A stretch of 34,976 nucleotides of DNA from Verrucomicrobiota bacterium (GCA_003220055.1 QHRF01000089.1:1-34976), one strand, 5' to 3'. Shown: positions 1 through 9,351, counted from the first letter of the stretch. The notes: a model not told the origin generated them from the sequence alone. A program made the numbers and translations.

Positions 1-72
1 GAAGATGCTTTTGTTTCATTTCTTGGTTCCTGCGGAGACGATCGTTTCGCTTTGCTCGCTTCGGGATCTGCC

Positions 73-546
73 TCAAAAGGTCTCGGTCCAAGTGTAGGTA
101 ACGTTAATCTTTACAAGCTTGGCGTTAGCGAGGTTGGAGTCAGTTGAATTCATATTGGCTGACGAGGCTCCGGCAGACAGGGTGATTTGGGTATTGCTGG
201 CGTCAGGCGTGGGATACGCACTCAAAGTGACGACCTCGGTTGGGCTCCTGGCCAGAAACTCGGATCCGTTTGCCGGGGTGACCATCAGACTCTGCACGGA
301 TGAGGCGCTCGTCAGATTGGCGAAAGACATGTTTCGCAATTGCTCGAGCCTGTCCTGCACTCCTTGTAAGGCTGCTACGTTGTTCTTGCTGGATTTTATG
401 TAGCGGAGACAGAGTCCGTTAACCTCGAAGATTGAAACGAAGAAAACGGCTACCAGAGCAACTGCCACCATCGTTTCGACGAGCGTGACCCCTGCGGGAG
501 GGTTTTTCGAACGCTTTAGGCTCACCCCGTAGGAATCATTTCTCAT
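73..546 (-). CDS. Prepilin-type N-terminal cleavage/methylation domain protein (type IV pilin-like / pseudopilin)
   Basis: N-terminus PPAGVTLVETMVAVALVAVFFVSIFEV matches the prepilin peptidase motif G|xTLxE followed by a hydrophobic helix. Confidence 0.8.
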   Translation of the reverse strand: MRNDSYGVSLKRSKNPPAGVTLVETMVAVALVAVFFVSIFEVNGLCLRYIKSSKNNVAALQGVQDRLEQLRNMSFANLTSASSVQSLMVTPANGSEFLARSPTEVVTLSAYPTPDASNTQITLSAGASSANMNSTDSNLANAKLVKINVTYTWTETF

Positions 547-644
547 GTCAGGGGGTAACGGAGCAGTTGCAATGCCCTGAGCACGCTACAGCTACGCGAT
601 TCCGTCGTAGCGAAATACACGACATCTCGAGCGAAAGTCTTTGG

Positions 645-1316
645 TCAGACGGGGGCTTTCTGTCCTGAGCTGACCCATCGAATCGCTTCATGACAAAGTT
701 GGCTGGAATTTTCCAAATGTAGCTTCGCTTTGATTCGTGCCCGATAAGTATCGACCGTGCTAACGCCGAGATGGAGTTGATCGCTGATCTCGCGCGTGCT
801 GCGTCCACGCCCGATCAGCTCGAAGACCTCAAGTTCTCTATCGGTTAACTGAGTCACGCCGTTTTCACCTTTTCTGCCAGACGCAACGCTTTCGAGAATG
901 CGCGAGGCGATTCGGCTTGGAAGATAAATTTCGCCACGAAGAACAGCACAAATAGCGGTCATGACTTCTTTGGAAACTTCATTCTTGGTGATATAACCAC
1001 GCGCGCCAGCTTTGAGGACTCGTTCAGCGTAAAGAGCTTCATCGTGCATCGAAAGAACTAGTATCGGAACGTCGATCTCTTTTGCCTTCAGGTCTTTGAT
1101 AAGCTCGAGTCCGCTCGGCCCTTTGAGGGTAAGATCGACAATCACAATGTCAGGGGCTTTCGATTCGATCAACTGGCGAGCATCGTGAATGTTATCGGCT
1201 TCGCCGCAGACGGTCATCCCCGGCTCTTTATTAATGAGTTGGGCCAGTTGCTCGCGAAACATCGGGTGATCTTCGACCAGAACGACGCGGAATTGTTGTG
1301 CGGCTTCACTTTTCAT
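645..1316 (-). CDS. NarL/FixJ-family response regulator (REC + LuxR-type HTH)
   Basis: FRVVLVEDHPMFREQL, DIVIVDLTL and LVLSMHD (REC); LTDRELEVFELIGRGRSTREISDQLHLGVSTVDTYRARIKAKL (LuxR HTH). Start MKSEAA at 1316 overlaps the kinase stop (ATGA). Confidence 0.92.
   Translation of the reverse strand: MKSEAAQQFRVVLVEDHPMFREQLAQLINKEPGMTVCGEADNIHDARQLIESKAPDIVIVDLTLKGPSGLELIKDLKAKEIDVPILVLSMHDEALYAERVLKAGARGYITKNEVSKEVMTAICAVLRGEIYLPSRIASRILESVASGRKGENGVTQLTDRELEVFELIGRGRSTREISDQLHLGVSTVDTYRARIKAKLHLENSSQLCHEAIRWVSSGQKAPV
1131..1140 (+). repeat. Dispersed motif AAGATCGACA (copy 1)
   Basis: Exact match, followed by A; antisense in response regulator (encodes VDL). Confidence 0.9.
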
Positions 1317-2329
1317 CGCGCGGCTCCCGTTGGAATGGTGCACGACACGATTGTGCCGCCGCTGGCACCGGCTTCGATCGCAAACTCGCCACCCATGATG
1401 TTGGCGCGATAACGCATGATGCTGATCCCAACGCCATTCATCGCGTTTTCATTTCTGGAAAAGCCAATTCCATCGTCGGCAATGCTCAAGCTCATCGCAC
1501 TCGCGTTGGCGCTGAGTCGGATGTCAATCTTGCGCGCTTTACCGTGCTTGGTCGCATTATGAATCGCTTCTTGCGCGATCCGGTAAAGATGTGTTGCCTT
1601 GCCCATTTGACCGGCGCCATTTTGGCCAGCAGATTCGAACGTGCACTCGACCGGGAGCAGGCGGCTCGTGGAGGCGGCGAGCTCCTGCAGCGCGGCTCGT
1701 AATCCGGCTTCGTCTAGTTGAACCGGCACCAAGCCGTGTGACAGATCACGCGCTTGCTCGACCGATTCGCTTAAGAGTTTCTCAATCTCGCTCGCCTCCG
1801 CCGCGAACTTATCCAGGCGTTGTTCTTTCAAATCGATTTTAAGCGACGTGGCGGCGCAACCAATCGCCGCCAGAAATTGACAGAGGCCATCATGAAGATC
1901 TCGCCCGATCCGCTGCCGTTCGTACTCGCTGACCTCAATGATCTGCTTTTCGAGTCGCTGAGTGTGTTCGAGCAACGAGATGCGCGCGTTCGAAGCGCGC
2001 TGTTGTTCGCGCATGGCGATACCGGCGACGCCGACGAGGAAGAAAAACGCAAAACGGATCGCGAGTTCCCATGCCTGAACCGTGCCGCTGGAATAAGAAT
2101 TGCCAATTATAAGATCGGCCCACGACCAAAGAACGCCTGCCAAACCGGCGATCACGAAGACGCTTTTGTTATCGCAAAGCCAAACCGCAAAAACGATTGG
2201 GGCGGTGTAGAAAAGGACGAGCGAAACCTGATGCCCTGTCACCAAGTCCAGCCAACTGATGGCGAACAGCAACGTCAGGGCCTCGATGAAGGCAAGCGTT
2301 AGTGACTGCCGAATAAGGGAGCGAAACAT
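1313..2329 (-). CDS. Sensor histidine kinase, NarX/DegS-type (HisKA_3 + HATPase)
   Basis: YERQRIGRDLHDGLCQFLAAIG (HisKA_3 H-box), ADDGIGFS and NGVGISIMRYRANIMGG (ATPase boxes); N-terminal TM segments. Start MFRSLIRQ chosen; ORF extends to 2395. Confidence 0.88.
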   Translation of the reverse strand: MFRSLIRQSLTLAFIEALTLLFAISWLDLVTGHQVSLVLFYTAPIVFAVWLCDNKSVFVIAGLAGVLWSWADLIIGNSYSSGTVQAWELAIRFAFFFLVGVAGIAMREQQRASNARISLLEHTQRLEKQIIEVSEYERQRIGRDLHDGLCQFLAAIGCAATSLKIDLKEQRLDKFAAEASEIEKLLSESVEQARDLSHGLVPVQLDEAGLRAALQELAASTSRLLPVECTFESAGQNGAGQMGKATHLYRIAQEAIHNATKHGKARKIDIRLSANASAMSLSIADDGIGFSRNENAMNGVGISIMRYRANIMGGEFAIEAGASGGTIVSCTIPTGAAR

Positions 2330-2351
2330 ACGAACTTGGTCGGACGACGTT

Positions 2352-3341
2352 ATGTCTCGGAGCAAATTTCCAGCCAAAGATCGGCAGCCAGGCAACGACT
2401 ACGCTATTGCCGTCCTTGCATCTCTCCATACCAGTTCCGGCATCGCCTTCATTCGGCCCATTCTCTGCTCCATAATTAGCGTGCTCCGTTGGGTCCTGGT
2501 TTTGTGTTTCGCGACAAACGTGTCTTCCCTGATTGCGGCGCTGACGCCGCTTACGACCCAAGATGTGAGTCTGATGCTTCGTTCTGGTTATTCTAATGAA
2601 GCAGTGCTACGAGAACTTTCGACGAGAAGATTTGGCGATACATTTGATTCGAAAGCCGAACAACAGCTTATCAAAGCTGGCGCCGGTGAGTCGCTGATCA
2701 ATGCACTCCGAAGCGGCGTCTATCAGTTGTCGCCGCTGGAGATTGCTGCGGCCGCGGAAAAGCGGTCGGCACAATCAACAAAGGTTAGCGAGGCATTTCC
2801 GAAATCGGAACCAGACAGCCAAAAAGAGAACAATGGTGGCATTTCTCCAGCACCTAATCCGCCTACCGACGCGCAAAGGGGCGGCTCGATTTACGATCAT
2901 CTCAAAGACGATCTCGTTTATTGGCACGAGGGAAATTTGATGCCGTTCGATGATGGAGCACTCGAGAAGAAAAAATTTTACCTTTTCTTCTTCTCTGCAA
3001 TTTGGTCGCAGCCAGGTCGCAAATTCACTGCGCAATTGATTGATTATTACAATCGCGTCGCCCCGCAGCATCCGGAATTCGAGGTAGTTTTTTTTAGCGC
3101 GGATCGCTCGGCATTTGCGATGCAGAATTATTTCAGCCAGACAAACATGCCGTGGCCGGCGATCGCCTATGACAAACTCGGTGGTAAAGCCGGTGCGATT
3201 GCGGAAAGGTTAACCCATCAGATACCGCGGCTTATCTTGGCGGACGCTACTGGTAAAGTACTCTCCGACAGCGGCGAAACCCGGCCGGATTTCGACAAGG
3301 TTTTGGCTGATTTGGACAAAGTTCTTTCTGGCAACAGGTAG
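2352..3341 (+). CDS. Thioredoxin/nucleoredoxin-like fold protein lacking the CXXC active site; start uncertain
   Basis: KKKFYLFFFSAIWSQPGRKFTAQLIDYYNRV...FEVVFFSADRSAFAMQNYFSQTNMPWPAIAYD resembles nucleoredoxin (xFSAxWCPPCRxFTP...FEVVFVSxD) but with WSQPGR replacing WCPPCR. N-terminal hydrophobic segment. Confidence 0.7.
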   Translation: MSRSKFPAKDRQPGNDYAIAVLASLHTSSGIAFIRPILCSIISVLRWVLVLCFATNVSSLIAALTPLTTQDVSLMLRSGYSNEAVLRELSTRRFGDTFDSKAEQQLIKAGAGESLINALRSGVYQLSPLEIAAAAEKRSAQSTKVSEAFPKSEPDSQKENNGGISPAPNPPTDAQRGGSIYDHLKDDLVYWHEGNLMPFDDGALEKKKFYLFFFSAIWSQPGRKFTAQLIDYYNRVAPQHPEFEVVFFSADRSAFAMQNYFSQTNMPWPAIAYDKLGGKAGAIAERLTHQIPRLILADATGKVLSDSGETRPDFDKVLADLDKVLSGNR

Positions 3342-3691
3342 TTGCGAAGAGGCAGCCAACATCCTCTTACCTGCCTGGCAGCCGGAGATTAAGGATTAAG
3401 AGACGGAATCAGCGGCGGCTCAGTAGGAGGCGAATTCGGACCGCTTGCCGCAGCCAATTGGACGTCCAGAAGCAACAAGCCTGTTGGGTCGTTGGTGAAC
3501 GCGCTGATTTCCGCGACCTCAACCGGTGCCTGCGATTTATTTCGGCTCCACCGCAGGACGACGTAGCGAGCGCTGCCGGCCGACAACGATGAATACGCAG
3601 CGCCACTCGACGAAAAACCATCTCATGGCCATTCCGCCAAAACTTAGACTGCGCCAACGATTGGCTGCGGCGCGATTTTGTCAGGCTGCTA

Positions 3692-5404
3692 CTAAGGGCG
3701 CGGCGCCGAATCTAAACTAGCCAGCGCTTTGTCGATCAACTTCTTTTCCTCCGGAAGCAACATCGCTTGTTGTCCGGCCTTGAGGAAGTCGCGCGCTTTT
3801 TCGTCGCGCAGCTCTGCCAAGCAAATCCCGTAATAGGCGCCGATTGTCGGATCGCTCAATTGCTCTTCGCTCAAAGAGCTCATAATTCGCAGCGCCTCCT
3901 TCGCGTTGCCCTGAGTCAAAAGCGAGTAGGCATAAGTTGTCATATAGGCGGGGTTCGTCGGCGACTTGTGATAAACATCTGCCGCTGAACGCCGCGCCTT
4001 TTCCAGATTAGCATTTAAGAGCAATGAAACTTGTGCGAGATTGTTTTGGATATTGAGGTTCGTCGAATCCAGTTCCGACAAATGAACAAGCACCCGGTAA
4101 AGTCCCTGCGTGTCCATGGTTTTAGCATAATGCTGATAAAGAGCCACGAATGCGTCCTTCTGTTTCTCGGGGCGCTTGGAAAGTGCCCAGAGCAGATCGG
4201 TCGTTTCGTTTTCCCAGCCCCATTCCGAAACCGGTTGAATCAATAAAACCAGTGATTCGCTACTGGTTGCAGCCTTAACTGCAGCACTCCATTCGTGTTC
4301 GGCCGCAGCCGGCTTGTCCTGTTCGCGTAAGGCGCGGGCTAGGTAGGCATGCCGCAGAAACTCGAACCGTCCCCAATTCGCCTTGGCCGTGCCTGCTTCC
4401 AGATTCTGCCAGTCTCGCAATCGCACGTAAGCATCGGCAAGTGCGAGCGGCACCGGCCAGTTCCGGAGCGATTCGGCCGGTAAACTCTTGGAATAATCCA
4501 GAGCGAGCAAACTCAAATTGTTCATAGCCATCCACGAGAGGAGAGCCGCCAGCGACGAGGCTTTATTCGGCGCGGTTTTTTCCAGTTCGGTCAGGTAAGC
4601 GCTGAATTGAGGATCTTGGAGCCCATGGAGAAAATCGAGATAAACAAATCGGTCGTTCCATGTCGCTTCGGGATACGCCTGCAATTCGCGCGCGAGCTCC
4701 ATCAACTTGCGTGGATCTTCTTTTCGCCTGACGCCGGTATTGATCAATGCGCGGGTAGCGGCGCTTCGCTCGGCGAGGTCGGAACGCAAAGCTGTTAACA
4801 TTGCCTCGCCGGCAGCCCGCCGTTTCGGTTCGTTCGCTCGCAGCCGAAGCATTCCGAGTTGCAGCTGGAAGGACTTGTCGTCCGGACGCAAACGCAGCGC
4901 CTCGTTCCATTCGGCTTCCGCTTTTTCATCCTGGTGTTTGAACTGCGCCACTAGAGCAGAAGCTTCGTGATAAGACGCGGTATTTCGCGAATTCTCATCT
5001 ACCGCGACCAAAGTCAGCTCGGCGGCGGGGATGTCGCTGAATTGGACGGCGCACCGAACTAGTGCCAGCGCGTCGTCGACTGAATGTGGATCCAACTGCA
5101 TCACTTTCCGCCTCCAGTCCAACGCAGAACGTTCGCCCCCGCGCTCGGCCAATTGCGCCATAATTCGGGCGGCGCGCGCGCTCGACGGTTTCATTTCCAA
5201 AATGCTGCGCGCGGCCAGACTGGCGTCGCGTTCATTGCCGTGTTCGATGTCGAACATGGCCCGGCGCACCAATCGCTTTTCCTGCCAGCGGACGTAAAGA
5301 TCGTGGCCGCCCCAGATCGCAGCGATCAAAAAAATCAGACTGAAAAGAATGCCGAACAAAAGTCTGATGACTGTTCGTTGTGTTCTTTCGACTGACTTTT
5401 CCAA
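3692..5404 (-). CDS. Membrane-anchored tetratricopeptide-repeat protein
   Basis: N-terminal TM (LLFGILFSLIFLIAAIWGG) followed by repeated TPR-like helices (e.g. AEAEWNEALRLRPDDKSFQLQLGMLRL). Divergent from the exosortase gene. Confidence 0.8.
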   Translation of the reverse strand: MEKSVERTQRTVIRLLFGILFSLIFLIAAIWGGHDLYVRWQEKRLVRRAMFDIEHGNERDASLAARSILEMKPSSARAARIMAQLAERGGERSALDWRRKVMQLDPHSVDDALALVRCAVQFSDIPAAELTLVAVDENSRNTASYHEASALVAQFKHQDEKAEAEWNEALRLRPDDKSFQLQLGMLRLRANEPKRRAAGEAMLTALRSDLAERSAATRALINTGVRRKEDPRKLMELARELQAYPEATWNDRFVYLDFLHGLQDPQFSAYLTELEKTAPNKASSLAALLSWMAMNNLSLLALDYSKSLPAESLRNWPVPLALADAYVRLRDWQNLEAGTAKANWGRFEFLRHAYLARALREQDKPAAAEHEWSAAVKAATSSESLVLLIQPVSEWGWENETTDLLWALSKRPEKQKDAFVALYQHYAKTMDTQGLYRVLVHLSELDSTNLNIQNNLAQVSLLLNANLEKARRSAADVYHKSPTNPAYMTTYAYSLLTQGNAKEALRIMSSLSEEQLSDPTIGAYYGICLAELRDEKARDFLKAGQQAMLLPEEKKLIDKALASLDSAPRP

Positions 5405-5532
5405 GAGAGTTAGAAATTAGACGGAGGATAAATAGCACATCATGGTCCGCCGTTGGCAAAACGCCCAGCCTCCTCTTGCTCAGCGGCTCGCAAGTTTCTC
5501 GGACTCGGCTACCCTATGCCGCAAATTACCCG

Positions 5533-7092
5533 ATGATTGCGCGCACCGCAGACGCCCCCGCAACAACTCGGAAAAGGACAGGTTGGATCATCGCGATTCT
5601 GATCTTCGGGTTTCTTTGGTTTGAGCTCATCAATTTTCTCAAAGCCGAGTGGTGGCTTAATCCCCAGTACAACTACGGCCTGATTGTTCCACTTCTCTCG
5701 CTCTATTTGTTTTGGAGGCGGTGGTTGAGCCGGCCCACGCCGATGGCTGCAACCGCGGCGTGGCTGGCGATTATCTTGCTGATTGTCGGTGCGGTCCTCT
5801 TTCTTCCGATCCGTTTTCTTGTCGACGCAAATCCAGACTGGCGATTGCTGAGCTGGCTACTCGCGCTGATCGTGGTCACGAGCTCGCTCTCGTTTCTTTA
5901 TCTCATCGGCGGTCGGGCCTACCTGCGGCACTTTGCATTTCCATTTTTGTTTTTTCTTGTCGCTGTTCCGTGGCCGGTCCGGATCGAGCAGGTCGTTATT
6001 CAAGATCTGATGCGGATTGTGACCGCCATCAACGTCACCTTCTTGCAGTTGGCCGCTGTTCCGGCTCTTCAACACGGGAACGTCATCGAAGTCGGCACCG
6101 GCTTCATTGGAATCGAAGAAGCCTGCAGCGGCGTTCGGTCGCTGCAGGCCACGCTGATGATCTCTCTCTTTCTTGGCGAACTTTATTTTTTCAGCGCAAT
6201 CCGCCGGATCGCTCTGGTCACTATCGGCGCAGGGCTGGCGTTTGTTTGCAACGTGGTCCGCACGGCCATTCTCGTTTGGGTTGGAACAAAGCGGGGCGCT
6301 ACCGGCATCGAAGCGTGGCATGACCCCGCCGGCCTAACCATTTTGATCGTTTGCTTGTTTGGCCTTTGGCTGGTGAGTCTTATCATGTTGCGGCGTGGAA
6401 ACAGACCACAAATTCCGTTGCCGCCGTCCTCTCAGAATGCGCCGACTCATTTCAGTTCGGGTCTGTTAATCGGCTTGGCGATCTGGCTGCTTCTTGTCGA
6501 GGTGTCGGTGCAGATTTGGTATCGGGCCCACCAAATCGCAGCCAGTTCGCGTTGGGCGGTGCACTGGCCGGAATCGGAAAACAACTACAAGCCCGTGCCG
6601 ATCGCGCCCGAAGCCGAATCGTTGCTTCGATTCAATGAAGGAGGCGCCGCCGCCTGGGAAGGCGAGGATGGCCACCAATGGGCGATGTATTTTTTCCGAT
6701 GGCTTCCCGGCCGAACGGCGGCGCGCTTCGTTAAAGTGCATCGGCCCGATATTTGTCTTCCCGCAAGCGGCAGAACGATGGAACGAAACAACGGTCTGCG
6801 CATGGTCACGGTCAATGGCGTGACTATGCCCATCCGCTCGTATCGCTTCGACGATCGCGGTTCGCCGCTCCACGTTTTCTATTGTTATTGGGATGCGCGC
6901 TCGTCTTACGAGAATGTCGCCGCGGCCGAGTCCGAGGATTGGTCGCCGCGCGGGCGTCTTCGGGCGGCGCTCCAAGGACATCGCGAGATCGGCGCCCAAA
7001 TCCTGGAAGTTATTGTTTGGGGTTATCAGGATGACGGTGAAGCGAACGAGGCGTTGGCGCGCGAACTCGGCCGGCTTGTCCGGGCAGGTTGA
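5533..7092 (+). CDS. xrt: Exosortase fused to a C-terminal EpsI-like domain
   Basis: Multiple TM helices; IGIEEACSGVRSLQATLMISLFLGELYFF (catalytic Cys motif), VCNVVRTAILVW (Arg) and WHDPAGLTI (His) match the exosortase C/R/H triad. C-terminal VKVHRPDICLPASGRTM resembles EpsI. Confidence 0.88.
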   Translation: MIARTADAPATTRKRTGWIIAILIFGFLWFELINFLKAEWWLNPQYNYGLIVPLLSLYLFWRRWLSRPTPMAATAAWLAIILLIVGAVLFLPIRFLVDANPDWRLLSWLLALIVVTSSLSFLYLIGGRAYLRHFAFPFLFFLVAVPWPVRIEQVVIQDLMRIVTAINVTFLQLAAVPALQHGNVIEVGTGFIGIEEACSGVRSLQATLMISLFLGELYFFSAIRRIALVTIGAGLAFVCNVVRTAILVWVGTKRGATGIEAWHDPAGLTILIVCLFGLWLVSLIMLRRGNRPQIPLPPSSQNAPTHFSSGLLIGLAIWLLLVEVSVQIWYRAHQIAASSRWAVHWPESENNYKPVPIAPEAESLLRFNEGGAAAWEGEDGHQWAMYFFRWLPGRTAARFVKVHRPDICLPASGRTMERNNGLRMVTVNGVTMPIRSYRFDDRGSPLHVFYCYWDARSSYENVAAAESEDWSPRGRLRAALQGHREIGAQILEVIVWGYQDDGEANEALARELGRLVRAG

Positions 7093-7174
7093 CCATCTCG
7101 CAGGTCCGGAAATATTTGTAAATCGCAGCAAGAAGCGGGTGGGCACGCAGTCTTGGCGATGACAAACTGACGGC

Positions 7175-8053
7175 ATGAATGATTACGAACGAGTCGCAAA
7201 CGTGATCCGGTTCTTGGATCGACATCATACTGAGCAGCCTGATCTCAACCAACTCGCGTCCGCTGCTGGTCTGAGTCCGTTTCATTTTCACCGGCTCTTT
7301 TCAGCTTGGGCCGGCGTCACTCCGAAGGATTTTTTGCAATGCCTGACTCTCGAGCATGTGAAATACCTTTTGCGAAATCGCGACAATGTTTTCGACGTCG
7401 CGCTCGACGCCGGTTTGTCTGGACCAGGACGATTACACGATCTTTGCGTGACACTTGAGGCCGCGTCGCCCGGTGAAATGAAAAACGGCGGCGCCGGAAT
7501 GCAGATCGAGTACGGTTTTGGCGAGACCCCATTCGGCCAAGCGCTCATCGCCGAAACGAAGCGCGGAATTTGCCATCTCTCTTTTGTCGACGGCCGCGGC
7601 CGCAATAGCGCGCGAGATCTTCTAACGTCGCAATGGCCGAACGCAAAATTGAATCGCGCCGATCAACGTGCCGAAGAATTATCGGGCAAAATTTTTGCAC
7701 AACCGCGGGAAAATCAATCCCGTCGGCCCTTGCGGGCATTCGTCCGCGGGACACCGTTCCAGCTGCGAGTTTGGCGTGCGCTCTTGAGGGTGCCAACCGG
7801 GTCGCTTACGACCTACGGGCGTCTTTCCGCCGCAATCGGTCAGCCCCGGGCTGCCCGCGCCGTCGGCAGTGCGGTCGGTGCCAATCCGATCTCCTTCGTC
7901 ATCCCGTGCCACCGCGTCATTCGTGAGACTGGAGCGCTGGGAAATTACGGCGGCGGTCGGGTTCGGAAACGCGCCATCGTCGGATGGGAACTTTCATCAC
8001 AAGACTCGATCGGCGGGGAAGAAACCGATCGAATCAGGGCCACGGCGGCTTAA
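7175..8053 (+). CDS. AraC-type HTH + O6-methylguanine-DNA methyltransferase (Ada-like, no N-terminal Cys/Zn domain)
   Basis: LNQLASAAGLSPFHFHRLFSAWAGVTPKDFLQ (AraC HTH) and VGANPISFVIPCHRVIRETGALGNYGGG (PCHRV active site). Confidence 0.93.
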   Translation: MNDYERVANVIRFLDRHHTEQPDLNQLASAAGLSPFHFHRLFSAWAGVTPKDFLQCLTLEHVKYLLRNRDNVFDVALDAGLSGPGRLHDLCVTLEAASPGEMKNGGAGMQIEYGFGETPFGQALIAETKRGICHLSFVDGRGRNSARDLLTSQWPNAKLNRADQRAEELSGKIFAQPRENQSRRPLRAFVRGTPFQLRVWRALLRVPTGSLTTYGRLSAAIGQPRAARAVGSAVGANPISFVIPCHRVIRETGALGNYGGGRVRKRAIVGWELSSQDSIGGEETDRIRATAA

Positions 8054-8063
8054 CAACCAACCT

Positions 8064-8073
8064 AAGATCGACA
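8064..8073 (+). repeat. Dispersed motif AAGATCGACA (copy 2)
   Basis: Exact match, followed by T; intergenic, upstream of pdxH. Confidence 0.9.
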
Positions 8074-8115
8074 TCGTCGCCGTCCCGAAATATCGTAAGC
8101 GATCGCTGCTTGCGT

Positions 8116-8766
8116 ATGGACAAAATTTCTCTCGATTACGCCGGTTTTCGCCACGAATACATCGGAGGCGGATTGCGGCGGGCCGATCTCGATCCCGACC
8201 CGATCAAACAGTTTCACGCCTGGTTTGCCGCAGCCATCAAAGCCGGGATTCACGATGCCAACGCGATGACTCTGGCCACGTGCCTAGACAATAAACCGTC
8301 CGCCCGCGTGGTGTTACTCAAGGATTTTGACGAGGGCGGCTTTGTTTTCTTCACGAATTATTCCAGCGACAAAGGTCGGCAGCTTGAGAAAAATCCAAAT
8401 GCCGCGCTGGTGATGTATTGGATGGAAGTGGAGCGTCAGATCCGAATCGAGGGGAAAGTGGAAAAAACTTCGCGCGAAGAATCCGAGGAATATTTCCACA
8501 CCCGGCCTTTCGGCGCACAACTTGGAGCGTGGACTTCGCACCAAAGCGCGGTGATTGATGCGCGGCGAGTTCTCGATGCTCGTCTCGAAGAAATGAAACA
8601 ACGTTTCGCTGAAGGACAGATTCCACTTCCGCCGCACTGGGGTGGATTTCGTCTCAAACCCGACCGGATGGAGTTTTGGCAGGGACGCCCGGACCGTTTG
8701 CACGATCGATTTCGTTACACGTTGCAATCGAGTGGTTCTTGGTCGATAGACCGGCTCGCGCCGTGA
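8116..8766 (+). CDS. pdxH: Pyridoxamine 5'-phosphate oxidase
   Basis: ARVVLLKDFDEGGFVFFTNYSSDKGRQLEKNPNAALVMYW, RQIRIEGKVEK and C-terminal EFWQGRPDRLHDRFRY. In-frame ATG at 8116. Confidence 0.95.
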   Translation: MDKISLDYAGFRHEYIGGGLRRADLDPDPIKQFHAWFAAAIKAGIHDANAMTLATCLDNKPSARVVLLKDFDEGGFVFFTNYSSDKGRQLEKNPNAALVMYWMEVERQIRIEGKVEKTSREESEEYFHTRPFGAQLGAWTSHQSAVIDARRVLDARLEEMKQRFAEGQIPLPPHWGGFRLKPDRMEFWQGRPDRLHDRFRYTLQSSGSWSIDRLAP

Positions 8767-8787
8767 TGTCCGACCAGCGCGGTCGTC

Positions 8788-9264
8788 GTGGCAGTTGCGA
8801 ATCAATTGATGATGGATCCGATCGAAGACGATTTTGTGAATGACGAGCCTCTCGGCGCTGAGCAAAAGGCGTCGGCACGAAAACGCCGCCGCCGCCCGCC
8901 CAGCGTCCTGGAGCCGCCCCCTCGTCGCCGGGAACAAATTGGCGGGAGAACGAGTCGGGAACGGACCGAGCTGTTTCTTCGCGAAAATCCGGTGCCGATG
9001 ATTCTTGGCGCCCTCGTGGCCGGACTCGCCATCGGTCTGGCCATTCATTACACATCGCGCACCGAAAAAGAAGTGGAAGTGAAAACGCCGCTCGGGCGGA
9101 TCAACTGGAGCGTGCTTTCGCTGCCGTTTCTCTGGCCGCTCTTCCACGGAATGAAAGAGAGTCTCGAAGGCTCCACGGATTCAATCAGGGAGGGCGTGAA
9201 GAATATCGATCTCGATCGCTACACCAAGCCGATCCGCAAACGCTGGAAATCCTGGACCGATTGA
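8788..9264 (+). CDS. Small membrane protein of unknown function
   Basis: One TM segment (PMILGALVAGLAIGLAIHY) with a basic N-terminal region; loosely like YqjD/ElaB-type inner-membrane proteins. Confidence 0.6.
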   Translation: MAVANQLMMDPIEDDFVNDEPLGAEQKASARKRRRRPPSVLEPPPRRREQIGGRTSRERTELFLRENPVPMILGALVAGLAIGLAIHYTSRTEKEVEVKTPLGRINWSVLSLPFLWPLFHGMKESLEGSTDSIREGVKNIDLDRYTKPIRKRWKSWTD

Positions 9265-9351
9265 GTTTTGTCATTTCGAGCGAAAAGGCTGGTCCGGCTG
9301 GGACCGAGAAATCTCTTACTGTTTCTGAAATCAGAGTGCTAATCTCGCGGC

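Noticed and set aside
6466-7176. 236-aa minus-strand ORF
   Set aside because: Antisense to the EpsI-like domain of the exosortase gene.
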